Shown here: piece by piece, positions 44,401-54,917 of the stretch
How the letters are laid out: each line of letters opens with the position of its first letter
Position numbering within the stretch: the first letter of the stretch is position 1
DNA from: Phyto melanocephala
Lineage: Eukaryota; Arthropoda; Insecta; Diptera; Rhinophoridae
Length of the DNA: 64,000 nt
Reading direction: 5' to 3'
Assembly (NCBI GenBank): GCA_941918925.1
Contig: OW799235.1
Location: forward strand, 101,759,947 to 101,823,946
The notes under the pieces: generated by a model
Seen by the model: the letters and a program-made list of their open reading frames with translations, nothing else
Database searches by the model: none
What the model was told of the DNA's origin: nothing
Position numbers and translations under genes: made by a program

Positions 44401-47400
44401 AATTTAAAAAAAAAATTTAAAAAAAATTAAAAAAAAAAATTTAAAAAAAAAATTTAAAAAATAATTAAAATATATATAATAAATATAAAACAAAAAAAAA
44501 TAAAAACAAGTAAGAGCGCTATATTCGGCCGTGCCGAATCTTATATACCCTTCACACCGTGTAGTCATGCAATAACAGTAGTTTGTATCACAATTCCATA
44601 TGATATACGTACATACATATAAAAACCATACATATATAAAAACATCCACATTGTAAAATTATAACTTTACGTATGTATATTAAAAAAAAAAAATAAAAAA
44701 AAATTAAAAAAAAAATTTAAAAAAAATTTTTTTAAAAAAAATTAAAAAAAAAATTTAAAAAAAAAAATTAAAAAAAAAATTTTTAAAAATAATTAATATA
44801 TATATAATAAATATGAAACAAAAAAAAAATAAAAAAAAAATATTAAAAAAAAAAAATTAAAAAAAAAATAATAAAAATATAAATAATATATTAAATAAAA
44901 AACAAGTAAGAGCGCTATATTCGGCCGTGCCGAATCTTATATACCCTTCACAACGTGAATTCATGCAATAACAGTGGTTTGTGTCACCATTCATCCCATA
45001 TGAAATACGTACATACATATAAAAACATACATATATAAAAACGTCCCATTGTAAAATTATAAATTCACGTATGAATGTTAAAAAAACAAAAAAAAAAAAA
45101 AATTAAAAAAAAAAATTTTTAAGAAAAAAAAAAATTTAAAAAAAAAAAAATTTAAAAAAAAAAAATTTTTAAAAAAAAAAATTTTTTTTTAAATTATTAT
45201 GTATATAATATATACAAAACAAAAAAAAAATAAAAAAAAAAATTAAAAAAAAAAAATTAAAAAAAAAAATAATAATAAAAATATAAATAATATATTAAAT
45301 AAAAAATAAAAAAAAAAAAAATAAAAAAAAAAATAAAAAAAAAAAATTAAAAAAAAATTAAAAAAAAAATTTTTTTGGCTCAGCTGGGATTCGATGCCAC
45401 GTTTTCTCTAACCAGTATACAGGTTTGTATGTATGTATGTTGTTGTTGTAATGTTGCTTTTGTGAAAAAAAAATCGAGGTGGTCGTGGGTTTTTGCTCAT
45501 ATCTCAGTTGTTTATGTACCGATGTTTCTGATTTTCAATAGCGATCTACTCCCGAATATTTCTGATATTTTAATACCTCACCCGAGTCCAAGCGATGTCG
45601 GGGGGCTTCAAAAAGTTGATTTCAACATACACACGGACAGACGGACAGACTGACAGCGCTTAATCGACTCCCCTACTCATAAGCTTTCAGAAAATATATA
45701 CTTTATGGGGTCGGAAATCAAAATTGTAGAAATTTCACACGGAATGACAAACCTATATATACCCTTTTTCACTGTGTGAAGGGTATAATTAAAAAAAAAA
45801 TTTTAAAAAAATTAAAAAAAAAAATTTTAAAAAAGTAAAAAAAAAATTTTTTTGGCTCAGCTGGGATTCAATGCCACGTTTTCTCTAACCAGTATACACG
45901 TTTGTATGTATGTATGTTGTTGTTGTAATGTTGTTTTTGTGAAAAAAAAATCGAGGTGGTCGTGGGTTTTTGCTCATATCTCAATTGTTTATGTACCGAT
46001 GTTTCTGATTTTCAATACCGATCTACTCCCGAATATTTCCGATATTTTAATACCTCACCCGAGTCCAAGCGATGTCGGGGGGCTTCAAAAAGTTGATTTC
46101 AACATACACACGGACAGACGGTCAGACGGACAGACGGACAGACTGACAGACTGACAGACTGACAGGGCTTAATCGACTCCCCTATTCATAAGCTTTCAGA
46201 AAATATATACTTTATGGGGTCGGAAATCAAAATTGTAGAAATTTCACACGGAATGACAAACCTATATATACCCTTTTTCACTGTGTGAAGGGTATAAAAA
46301 CAAGTAACAGTGCTATATTCGGCCGTGCCGAATCTTATATACCCTTTACAACGTGTAGTCATGCAATAACAATTGTTTGTATCACCATTCATCCCATATA
46401 AAATACGTGCATACGTACACGTTAGAATAAATGTGGCATCGAATCTCAGCTGCGCCAAAAAAAATTTATTTTATTTTATTTAATATATTATTTATATTTT
46501 ATTATTTTTTTTTATATTTTTTTAAAATTTTTTTAGAAAAATTTAAAAAATTTTTTTTTAAATTTTTTTAAAATTTTTTTTTGTAGTTTTTTTTATTATT
46601 TTTTTATTATTTTTTTCTTATTTTTAATATTTTTTTTTTTGTAATTTTTTTTGTTTGGTATGTTTTTTACATGTATGTATGTATGTATGCATGTTGTTGT
46701 TGTAATTGTGAAAAAAACGAGGTGGTCGTGGTTTTTTGCTCATATCTCAGAAAGTTATGGGACGATTCTGCTGAATTTCAATAGCGATTCATTCCTGGAT
46801 ATTTCCAAGAGATTGATACCATATACAGATCTGAGGAACATATAGTTGCTTCTAAAAGTTGATTTCAACCAACACACGGACAGACGGGCAGACGGATAGA
46901 CGGACAGACGGACAGACGGTCAGGGCTTATTCGACTCCTCTATTCATAAGCTTTCAGAAAATATATACTTTATGGGGTCGGAAATGAAAATTGTAGAAAT
47001 TACAAACGGAATGACAAAGCTATATATACCCTTGTGCACCACAGGTGAAGGGTATAAAAAGAATATTAAAAAAAATTTTTTTAAAAAATAATAATAAAAA
47101 TATAAATAATATATTAAATAAAAAATAAAAAAAAAAAATTAAAAAAAAAAAAAATTTTTTTTTGCTCAGCTGGGATTCGATGCCACGTTTTCTCTAACCA
47201 GTATACACGTTTGTATGTATGTATGTTGTTGTTATACCCTTCACCTGTGGTGCACAAGGGTATATATAGCTTTGGCATTCCGTTTGTAATTTCTACAATT
47301 TTCATTTCCGACCCCATAAAGTATATATTTTCTGAAAGCTTATGAATAGAGGAGTCGATTAAGCCCTGACCGTCTGCCCGTCTGTCCGTGTGTTGGTTGA

Positions 47401-50400
47401 AATCAACTTTTAGAAGCAACTATATATTCCTCAGATCTGTATATGGTATCAATCTCTTGGAAATATCCAGGAATGAATCGCTATTGAAATTCAGCACAAT
47501 CGCCCCATAACTTTCTGAGATATGAGCAAAAAACCACGACCACCTCGTTTTTTTCACAATTACAACAACAACATACATACATACATACATACATACATAC
47601 ATACATACATGTAAAAAACATACCAAACAAAAAAAATTAAAAAAAAAAAAATATTAAAAATAAGAAAAAAATAATAAAAAAACTAAAAAAAAAAATTTAA
47701 AAAAAATTTAAAAAAAAATTTAAAAAAATTTTTTAAAAATTGTAAAAAAAAAATTTTTAAAAAAATTTAACAAAAATATAAAAAAAAATAATAAAATATA
47801 AATAATATATTAAATAAAATAAAATAAAATTTTTTTGGCTCAGCTGGGATTCGATGCCACATTTATTCTAACCAGTATATACATATGTACGTATTTTATA
47901 TGGGATGAATGGTGATACAAACAATTGTTATTGCATGACTACACGTTGTGAAGGGTATATAAGATTCGGCACGGCCGAATATAGCACTGTTACTTGTTGT
48001 AATGTTATTTTTGTGAAAAAAAAATCGAGGTGGTCGTGGGTTTTTGCTCATATCTCAGTTGTTTATGTACCGATGTTTCTGATTTTCAATACCGATCTAC
48101 TCCTGAATATTTCTGATATTTTAATACCTTACCCGGGTCCAACCTATGTCGGGGGCCTTCAAAAAGTTGATTTCAACATACACACGGACAGACGGTCAGA
48201 CGGACAGACTGACAGGGCTTAATCGACTCCCCTATTCATAAGCTTTCAGAAAATATATACTTTATGGGGTCGGAAATGAAAATTGTAGAAATTTCACACG
48301 GAATGACAAACCTATATATACCCTTTTTCACTGTGTGAAGGGTATAAAAAGTAAGACCAAATCACGCCGCCTAAACAAAATAAAAATCCCGCTTGTTGTG
48401 GGTGTATTAATTTCTTGCTTACATGAGGATTATCTGAGTCCCAAATTAGAATTATTTGTGTATTCAAGAAACCATTCAGATGGAAGTAATCTGAATTTTT
48501 TATGTATAAAGATAGAGGACTTTTGTCCAAATTCTTTGCGTAGTGCTTTGTGAAATTTTAAGTTCTCAAGAATAATGCCGAAGTGATGATTTCGGCGACT
48601 CTCGTTTACAACAGCTATGTTTTCAAGAAACCAAACGAGTCTTACCTTCGATAACTTACCCAGTTTCTTTAACACTGTTACTTTAGCACTGTTACTTGTT
48701 GTAATGTTATTTTTGTGAAAAAAAAATCGAGGTGGTCGTGGGTTTTTGCTCATATCTCAGTTGTTTATGTACCGATGTTTCTGATTTTCAATACCGATCT
48801 ACTCCTGAATATTTCTGATATTTTAATACCTTACCCGGGTCCAACCTATGTCGGGGGCCTTCAAAAAGTTGATTTCAACATACACACGGACAGACGGTCA
48901 GACGGACAGACTGACAGGGCTTAATCGACTCCCCTATTCATAAGCTTTCAGAAAATATATACTTTATGGGGTCGGAAATGAAAATTGTAGAAATTTCACA
49001 CGGAATGACAAACCTATATATACCCTTTTTCACTGTGTGAAGGGTATAAAAAGTAAGACCAAATCACGCCGCCTAAACAAAATAAAAATCCCGCTTGTTG
49101 TGGGTGTATTAATTTCTTGCTTACATGAGGATTATCTGAGTCCCAAATTAGAATTATTTGTGTATTCAAGAAACCATTCAGATGGAAGTAATCTGAATTT
49201 TTTATGTATAAAGATAGAGGACTTTTGTCCAAATTCTTTGCGTAGTGCTTTGTGAAATTTTAAGTTCTCAAGAATAATGCCGAAGTGATGATTTCGGCGA
49301 CTCTCGTTTACAACAGCTATGTTTTCAAGAAACCAAACGAGTCTTACCTTCGATAACTTACCCAGTTTCTTTAAATTTTTTACTGCTCTTCATGCAGTGC
49401 ACTTTTTCAACTAAAAAATTCTTTATAGTTTGCGAGCGGTCTCAGCATAACTTTCCAAATTTTTGTAATAAGTTGTCACAATTATAACGCATTTTATATA
49501 TTAAAAATATGTGACAACTGCCAAATTGCAAAGTTGCCACTTCCATAAAAAAATGAAAATAAATTTAAAAATGCATTCCTACTGAGACACCCTTTGCAAT
49601 TAAATTTGTAAATAATTTAAATTGCAACAAATATGTTAGGTCTCCACGTAATAATACATACATACATGCATACATACTTACATGGTATACGCTGTGAACA
49701 TATATATTTTTATGTTTTTTTTTTGTAATTGACCACTTTAAATGATTATTTTAATGTTTCTTTGTTTTTACAAAAGGAAATTAAAACATGTAACAGTGCT
49801 ATATTCGGCCGTGCCGAATCTTATATACCCTTCACAACGTGTAGTCATGCAATAACAATTGTTTGTATCACCACTCATCTCATATAAATTACGTACATAC
49901 ATGTAAAAAACATAAAAAAAACAAATTACAAAAAAAAAATATATTAAAAATAAAAAAAAAATAATAAAAAAATTACAAAAAAAAATTTAAAAAAAATTAA
50001 AAAAAAAAAATAAAAAAAATTTAAAAAAAAAATTAAAAAAAATAATAAAATATAAATAATATATTAAATAAAATAAAATAAAATTTTTTTGGCTCAGCTG
50101 GAATTCGATGCCTCGTTTACTTTAACCAGTATGTATGTAGGTTGTTGTTGTAATTGTAAAAAAAACGAGGTGGTCGTGGTTTTTTGCTCATATCTCAGAA
50201 AGTTATAGGGCGATTGTGCTGAATTTCAATAGAGATTCATTCCTGGATATTTCCAAGAGATTGATACCATATACAGATCTGAGGATAGTTGCTTCTTAAA
50301 GTTGATTTCAACCAACACACGGACAGACGGACAGACGGTAATTTCCTCTATTCATAAGCTTTCAGAAAATATATACTTTATGGGGTCGGAAATGAAAATT

Positions 50401-52149
50401 GTAGAAATTACAAATGGAATGACAAAGCTATATATACCCTTGTGCACCACAGGTGAAGGGTATAAAAAAAATGCAACAATTTTGACAGTTGATCACGCTC
50501 AATTGAGCAGTTTAAAATTTTCGGCGCAGTAAATGCAAAAGTCTTTCTGCTCGTTATATTTAAAATTATTAACGATCTCCTGCGTCATTTTAAAGAGGGT
50601 GAGAATATTTTTTTTTTGTAAATATTTAATTTATGACCACATTAATCGTCTCATTAAACACAGAGCCTAATAATTGAAGGTGAAACTGTAAAATGAAAAG
50701 ACTTTGCAATGTCAATGCTATGGTGACACCAAATAATGTGCAAACAATTATCATTTGATAGTTTAATTGAACAAAAATTTACTCCTTAATGAATTCAAAT
50801 TTTTGAAAATTATAAAACTTACTTTTTCAGTTTACATACATCCTAAAGTTTTCACATTTTGTTTGATTTCTGTTTTTAAGTCATTCTTATCTTCATAATT
50901 TTATGGAAAGCCTTATAAAAACATCAGATATGAAAAAGGTATTACTATTGCTGTTGTATGCGTTAAAGTGCGTTATTACGACATATGTACAACTCTTACG
51001 ATGATAGGTTGTGAATTAAACAATGATTTAGTCTTCCTTTTTGTTGTAGTTTAGGATTTTTATCTTGGACAGCCATTGGTAATGATGGTCTTATCAAGAA
51101 TGACTAAAATCAATGATTTGATAAATAGTGATTTTAATATCTAAAAGGTTAGAAAACACCTTTCAAAAGGTGAATCAAAAACACCATATTACCTTTTGTC
51201 ACCTATAGTAACTTAAAGAGATTTTTTTCATTCCCTACACCAACCAGGTATTATTTCTTGTTTTATGAAACTATAAAATGAAAAATTTATTTGTGTGTCA
51301 TATCATATAGTGCCACCATACCCTTTGCTATACAAAAACTTTTCATTTAACAGTTTCACAGATCAAGAATTGAGCCCCAAGTATACGAGAACTATACATA
51401 TAACCAATATAATAAATAAGCAGCAATCGCGTTTTGGCAGTTCAGTTGCATTACTTTCACACAAATAAAATTGTACTTACAAAATTCCTTGCATATTCAT
51501 AGCCATCTGGATTCATGACCGGTACAATATAGAATTTCAATTTACGCAACAGATCTCGATGTCTGAAATTTTTCTCCGTCAATTGGTGAATGCAATTTAA
51601 TGCCACCGTTACCGAAAGCCATTCACGAGCATGAGTGCCACCCTCAATAAAAACAATATTACGACAACTATTCTCTGAACTCTGCTCTAGCTGCTGAAGT
51701 TTGGAATAATGAATAGGTGCTGAGCGTGCACGATTTTCTTTGGCCTTTTCGCTGTTCCAGTTGATTTCAATACATTTAATAGATCTGCGTTCAAATGTTG
51801 TGCCCAGTGTATGAATTTTTACAAAATCCAAAAAACGTAATTTAATATAATCCAAATAATGCAGTATTTCGTTATACGATAAATAGGTGTGCAATATATC
51901 GGGACGCGATATTGTAGCAAGTTTTAAAAATGCTGATAATTTTATTTTTTTCATGTTTTTACGTTTGTTGTTAGGTGACAGTTTTATACAGCTTTTAGGG
52001 CGGGCAATTGGCCAATTCTTGGCTTCAGAATTTGTTGTGGCTTTATTATTTTTCATTTCCGGTAATAAAGAGGCAAAATCAAATACCTGTTTATGGGGAG
52101 CTTTAACATTTTTGTTTGAATTTACGAAATAGTCTTTAGTTTTTGACAT
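38449..52149 (-). CDS. M14 zinc carboxypeptidase, three exons over 13.7 kb
   Basis: Exons on the minus strand: 51481-52149, 43322-43581, 38449-38809, with GT/AG borders and exact phase, giving 429 residues. It should cleave C-terminal residues from peptides. Zinc ligands are H173 and E176 (GGTHAREW) and H296 (SLHSYAQ). Substrate-binding residues are present too: WRKNR (Arg127 of bovine CPA), NRNFD 245-249 (Asn144/Arg145) and catalytic E372 (VMELPSNEYGF, Glu270). The residue aligned with Ile255 is hydrophobic, favouring A-type specificity. Odd points: the Tyr248 position falls in ITKRNIAG, with no Tyr. The first 80 residues are Lys/Asn-rich with no signal peptide or ordinary propeptide, so either a further 5' exon exists or the enzyme is intracellular. 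The C-terminus has a 25-residue K/E/Q tail. Introns of about 4.5 and 7.9 kb are packed with transposons. It converges with NVL, with 674 bp between the stops. Confidence 0.85.
38850..39230. repeat. Family C relics in carboxypeptidase intron 2
   Basis: TTCGGCCATGCTGAAT hairpin near 38870, and two diverged phrases of the type ATTCACCATTTTGTCTCGG. Confidence 0.45.
39232..40198 (-). mobile_element. DINE/INE-1-like element B7
   Basis: Intact reversed 3' terminus (TATACCCTTCACACAGTG), GACCCCATAAAGTATATATT, and an expanded (T)nA core of about 370 bp. The 5' end is damaged (AATTGGCACGGCCGAATAAA) and lacks ACTTGTT. Confidence 0.7.
40199..41034. other. Intron sequence, mostly unassigned
   Basis: A weak family C phrase (ATGCCATCTTAAATTTTTG, GATACCCATACTGAG) near 40250-40340, and otherwise nothing recognised. 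Confidence 0.35.
41035..41290. mobile_element. MITE (ATTCATCAGGT-ended family), rearranged copy
   Basis: TTCATCAGGTAATTCCAGT at the left, and two ACCTGATGAATAAAT ends (near 41212 and 41277) at the right. It looks like one element plus a second terminal fragment. Related to 248-530 and 52236-52426. 41530-42360 beyond it is unassigned. Confidence 0.55.
42465..42860. repeat. Diverged tandem repeat with GGGCGTGGC modules
   Basis: GGGCGTGGC recurs at 42479, 42590, 42710 and 42832 (spacing 111, 120, 122 bp), each followed by CCCACTTTT, a TCACGAAATT phrase and CAAAGTTTCAGAAAAATCGG. It is preceded at 42366 by AGCCAAACCCGGCGCGCGTT, a G+C-rich phrase that looks like a transposon end. Confidence 0.7.
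42890..43292 (-). mobile_element. DINE-like element, family C
   Basis: Contains TTTCTGAAAGCTTATGAATA, AACAAAATGGCGACA and AAGACGGCGTCG, and ends with the reversed hairpin GATTCGGCACGGACGAATA then ACTTGTT. It lies just 29 bp from exon 2 of the carboxypeptidase. Confidence 0.55.
43660..44205 (-). pseudogene. Mariner transposase C-terminal half
   Basis: Reverse-strand reading gives MELDDMWFQQDCDSCHSAHE, with DGAT changed to DCDS. Then come DVNW and SDLTPCNFF. After an A-run and frame break follow NNQKQFPTSDSRSNAALV and KKCNGLSSEPWGKFDEYF. Stops and shifts make it non-functional. Confidence 0.65.
44505..46298 (+). mobile_element. DINE-like element B9, split by B10
   Basis: 5' piece 44505-44900 and 3' piece 45789-46298 (A/T core, TTGGCTCAGCTGGGATTCAA, GACAGACGG run, 3' hairpin). 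Confidence 0.6.
44901..45788 (+). mobile_element. DINE/INE-1-like element B10, complete
   Basis: AACAAGTAAGAGCGC to CACTGTGTGAAGGGTATA with all blocks of the family and a long A/T core. It is the innermost element of this nest. Confidence 0.75.
46299..47057 (+). mobile_element. DINE-like element B11 (GTGCACCAC variant)
   Basis: 5' end AACAAGTAACAGTGC, an unusual internal junction (ACGTTAGAATAAATGTGGC near 46420), and the 3' end GTGCACCACAGGTGAAGGGT. B12 is its near-identical inverted twin with the same junction. Confidence 0.65.
47234..47999 (-). mobile_element. DINE-like element B12, inverted twin of B11
   Basis: TATACCCTTCACCTGTGGTG to GCACGGCCGAATATAGCAC...ACTTGTT. It shares the internal rearrangement of B11 (GCCACATTTATTCTAACC near 47858) and contains an (ATAC)n run at 47576-47610. 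Confidence 0.65.
47982..49375. repeat. Recent 702-bp tandem duplication
   Basis: 47982-48683 and 48684-49375 appear identical, offset by exactly 702 bp. The unit holds the tip of B12, the last piece of B8 and 330 bp of mariner relic. The duplication is younger than all insertions in it, or is an assembly artefact. Confidence 0.85.
48352..48680 (-). pseudogene. Mariner transposase middle fragment (duplicated at 49054-49382)
   Basis: Reading right to left: KKLGKLSKVRLVWFLENIAV then VNES, the linker after the helix-turn-helix. Another frame gives DYFHLNGFLNTQIILIWDSD, NPHV and HPQQAGFLFCLGGVIW, the first DDE block. Several frame changes make it non-functional. Confidence 0.65.
49598..49784. other. 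Intron sequence between mariner relic and B13
   Basis: A+T-rich with an (ATAC)n-like stretch near 49657. Nothing else seen. Confidence 0.35.
49785..50464 (+). mobile_element. DINE-like element B13 (GTGCACCAC variant)
   Basis: AACATGTAACAGTGC with intact hairpin to CACCACAGGTGAAGGGTATA. The GACAGACGG microsatellite is reduced to two units. Confidence 0.7.
50682..50764. mobile_element. Short hairpin MITE, copy 1
   Basis: GAAACTGTAAAATGAAAAG to TCATTTGATAGTTT, with TATGGTGACACC in the middle. Relatives are at 51267-51357 and 60724-60814. Confidence 0.5.
51267..51357. mobile_element. Short hairpin MITE, copy 2
   Basis: GAAACTATAAAATGAAAAAT to TTTTCATTTAACAGTTTC. The arms pair over about 18 bp. 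It lies 120 bp past the first splice donor, inside carboxypeptidase intron 1. Confidence 0.6.
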
Positions 52150-52235
52150 TTTGATTTTAAAATTGTTAATTATAATATCTGTTTTTGAATTTTTAATACA
52201 CTTCTATTATTACCATAAATTTTAACATCGTCACT

Positions 52236-52426
52236 CCAAGGCATATTTATTCATCAGGTAATTGCAGTTCGGAGAGAATTTTTTGTTTATATTTTTTATA
52301 TATGTATGAAGTTTGACATTTGAAATTAATTAGAAAAGAGAGAAAATTGTTTTTTATTTATGCAATTTGACAGCTGAAATTTAAAATAAGTGTTGAAAAA
52401 AAACCTGATGAAAAAATATGCCTTGC
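52236..52426. mobile_element. 191-bp MITE just upstream of the carboxypeptidase start
   Basis: TIRs CAAGGCATATTTATTCATCA / TGATGAAAAAATATGCCTTG. A perfect 7-bp duplication CGTCACT lies on both sides (52229-52235, 52427-52433). It sits 87 bp before the ATG at 52149, within the likely promoter or 5' untranslated region. Confidence 0.75.
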
Positions 52427-52433
52427 CGTCACT

Positions 52434-53209
52434 TATTATTCATAAGGTTTATGCATCGCGACAACAAACACAACAAGAAAAAATCACATGCATTTCTTTT
52501 TTGTATATATGTATGTCTGTATATGTCACACAATTTTTTTCTTTTCTTAGTTGATTTTAATAATTTTAACAAAACTTTAAAACAAAATCTTTTTATTTAC
52601 GGGTTTGAATTTTTTTAAAACGTTTTTAATCAGTTGAAACTGAAAACTATTTATTGTAGAATAAAAATATTTAAGTTAAATTTGACAGATGTAGACAAAT
52701 GTTTAAAAAAAGTTAGTAACGCTAATAAATTCTATTGTAAGCTGATTGGATACGCGTACCTTATTAATCTACCTTGGTTCTGACTTATGATTGATTTAAA
52801 ATTATAAATTTATATATTAAAAAAAATTTATTTCGTTTTTATAAGTCCCTTATTATTATAAAGCGATAGACAAATATAAACTGTTTCCTTTAGAAAAGAC
52901 ACTAAAATACTGTCTGTGAAAATTTGTTGAGTATGGGTATGGTCGTTGCCTGTATTGTTGTAATGAGCAGGGACAGGAAGTTCATTCATTAAAATAGTGT
53001 GTTTTAGGAGCCTATAAAATGTATGAAAATTCTTAAAATAGAGATAAAAAATTAAAACAAATATACACTTATTAGATTTGCTTAAAACTTTTTTGTGTTA
53101 ACTGTTATCAAAAACTTAAAACAATACACAACGAAAAATTAATTTTACTCTCTGTCGTTTTTCTTAAAACACAAAGATAACAATTTCACATTTTAGTAAA
53201 ATAAAAAAA
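52434..53209. other. Flank of the carboxypeptidase gene
   Basis: No repeat or gene recognised. It may hold the promoter and a missing 5' exon. Confidence 0.3.
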
Positions 53210-53890
53210 AAACAAGTAAGAGTGCCATATTCGACCGTGCCGAATCTGAAAATACCCTTCACCATCATGTTAATAGGTATAATCCCACATCATAGCTTAA
53301 CCTATATTTCATGTTATACGCCATTTTTCTTTATTATTTCTGACGCCATCTTTGATTTCGAATTCTTATATAGTAAACATATTTTACTTGTCATTTGGCA
53401 CCCATATTGATGGGGTTAAAAAATTTCCGCCATTTTGTTTTACACGCCATCTTGGCCTTTTTCATTTGATATCAATAATGTGAGGGTTAAAGGGGGTACT
53501 ATATTTTACTCATATATTCGCCATTTAATCTAGTACGCCATCTTGGATTTTTATTCTTCAAACTCAACTGTATTTAACTGGTTAAGCTTTTCATTCGATA
53601 AAAATATTCGTTTGTTAATTTTAGAAAAAAACACCAAAGCAGTTGTATTTGTGTGCTTATATCTCAATTAGTTTTAAAACGGTTTGTTAGTTTTTGTCCG
53701 ATATAATTTTTGATATCACGGTTTACAAATTGATGTCTTTAACCCTCTTCTATAAAATTCTGATTTTGAGGGTTACATCAATTCTGCGGTTATGGCTCGA
53801 TATCTTGAGGTTAACATCCTCTTATTATTTTAGTATTAAAACTTGTATTTTGTTTATGAAAAAAAAAATTAATAAAATTATGCATTAAGT
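53210..53890 (+). mobile_element. DINE-like element, family C, best copy
   Basis: ACAAGTAAGAGTGCCATATT with hairpin ATTCGAC-CGT-GCCGAAT, then repeated CGCCATTTT/CGCCATCTTGG phrases, TGATGGGGTTAAAAAA, and CGTTTGTTAATTTTAG. The 3' end is not clear. 53891-54700 beyond it is unassigned. Confidence 0.55.
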
Positions 53891-54710
53891 AATAGCAGAT
53901 GAAGTAAGAAAATTCTTTAAAAATATGCGTTTAACAAATTTTTAAAAATTTTTAATCACAAAGATATGTTAAGACTTAAGGGGAAAAAATGCTTTTGCAT
54001 GAACTTCCTGTCCCTGGTAATGAGATATGTAGTTGTTTGGTTGTTGTTCTTGTTTGTTTTTAAGGACAAAAAATGTGATCAAAATTCATAATAGTAACTC
54101 ACGCAAACATATTTTCCGTATTTGCACAGTAGTTGGCATTCCAAAAGTTTTGTGTCGCTTTTCTTTTGTCATTTAAGTATGCGTGTTTATTCTATGTATG
54201 TTAACCAATCATATTAGTTCTAGCATTCAAAATATTGTCTTGTTAAAATAATTATTGCATAAAAGAAATAAAAAGTACAATAAATAAAAACTTATCGTAG
54301 CTTTAGAAATACTTCAGAAATCTGGCAAGTAGATAGAAAGTGGTACGTACAGATGATGGTATTGTATGAAGGTTGCTTTTAAACAATTGCAGATATGTAC
54401 ACATTGTCGGTAGTTATTTTAGCCAATCAGCTCTAGCTTATACATAGTTAATTTATACTTATTTTATATTTTTTTTGTGGTTTTAATTGAAAACGTTAGG
54501 TTTACAATATTATTGATAAATTTTATCTATTTTGTTTCATGAATGCTAGTAAGTTATGACGTTGTGTTAATGACTCTGTTTTCGTTATATCACCATCTAG
54601 AATACAAATCATTCTATTACAAAGCTAAAAATTAACGACCACAAAACAAATTTCTACCAACAAAGATGGCGGTTTCATAAAAAAATTTAATTGGAGACAT
54701 TTGCATTAGG

Positions 54711-54917
54711 TAGGTACCCTCACACCCTCACCCGGAGACCATTACGGTCCATTGTGACGCCTTAATATAGAAATCAAGAGAAGAATAAGAATAGAAATAG
54801 TTAGAATATAAGAGAAAGAGAAGCAGGCCAGTCAAGAGTCTCTGGCGAAAATCGAACCTGTAACCCCCAAAACCAGAAGACCAGCACACTACTGACTAGT
54901 CCACCCGGCCACCGGGC
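54711..54917 (-). mobile_element. tRNA-derived SINE
   Basis: On the minus strand a tRNA-like head has an A-box-like TGGACTAGTCAGTAG (near 54902) and a B-box GGTTCGATTTT (near 54857). A G+C-rich tail follows (GGGTGAGGGTGTGAGGG near 54720). TAATGC flanks both ends, a weak duplication. A tail-only relative is at 60988-61020. Expected to be copied by LINE machinery from a pol III transcript. Confidence 0.65.

Larger units (their letters stand above)
44207..48349 (+). mobile_element. DINE-like element B8, in three pieces
   Basis: 5' piece 44207-44504 (AACAAGTAAAAGCGC, ATTCGGC-CGT-GCCGAAT). Middle piece 47058-47233 (A-rich core, TTTGCTCAG, ending TGTTGTTGT). 3' piece 48000-48349 (GTAATGTTATTTTTGTG to GTGTGAAGGGTATAAAAA). 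Copies B9-B12 interrupt it. The assignment of pieces is inferred from order and orientation. Confidence 0.55.
43638..49597 (-). mobile_element. Dead mariner-like element split by nested insertions
   Basis: TIRs AAAGGGTGTCTCAGTAAGAATG at the left and CATTCCTACTGAGACACCCTTT at the right. On the minus strand the right part (48352-48680, and its duplicate) encodes mid-transposase remnants. The left part (43660-44205) encodes MELDDMWFQQDC and the tail. The insertion cluster begins at 44207 and the element resumes at about 48350. Confidence 0.7.

Noticed and set aside
54840..54917. tRNA gene
   Set aside because: A- and B-box-like motifs are present but no cloverleaf with a paired acceptor stem could be drawn; treated as a SINE head.
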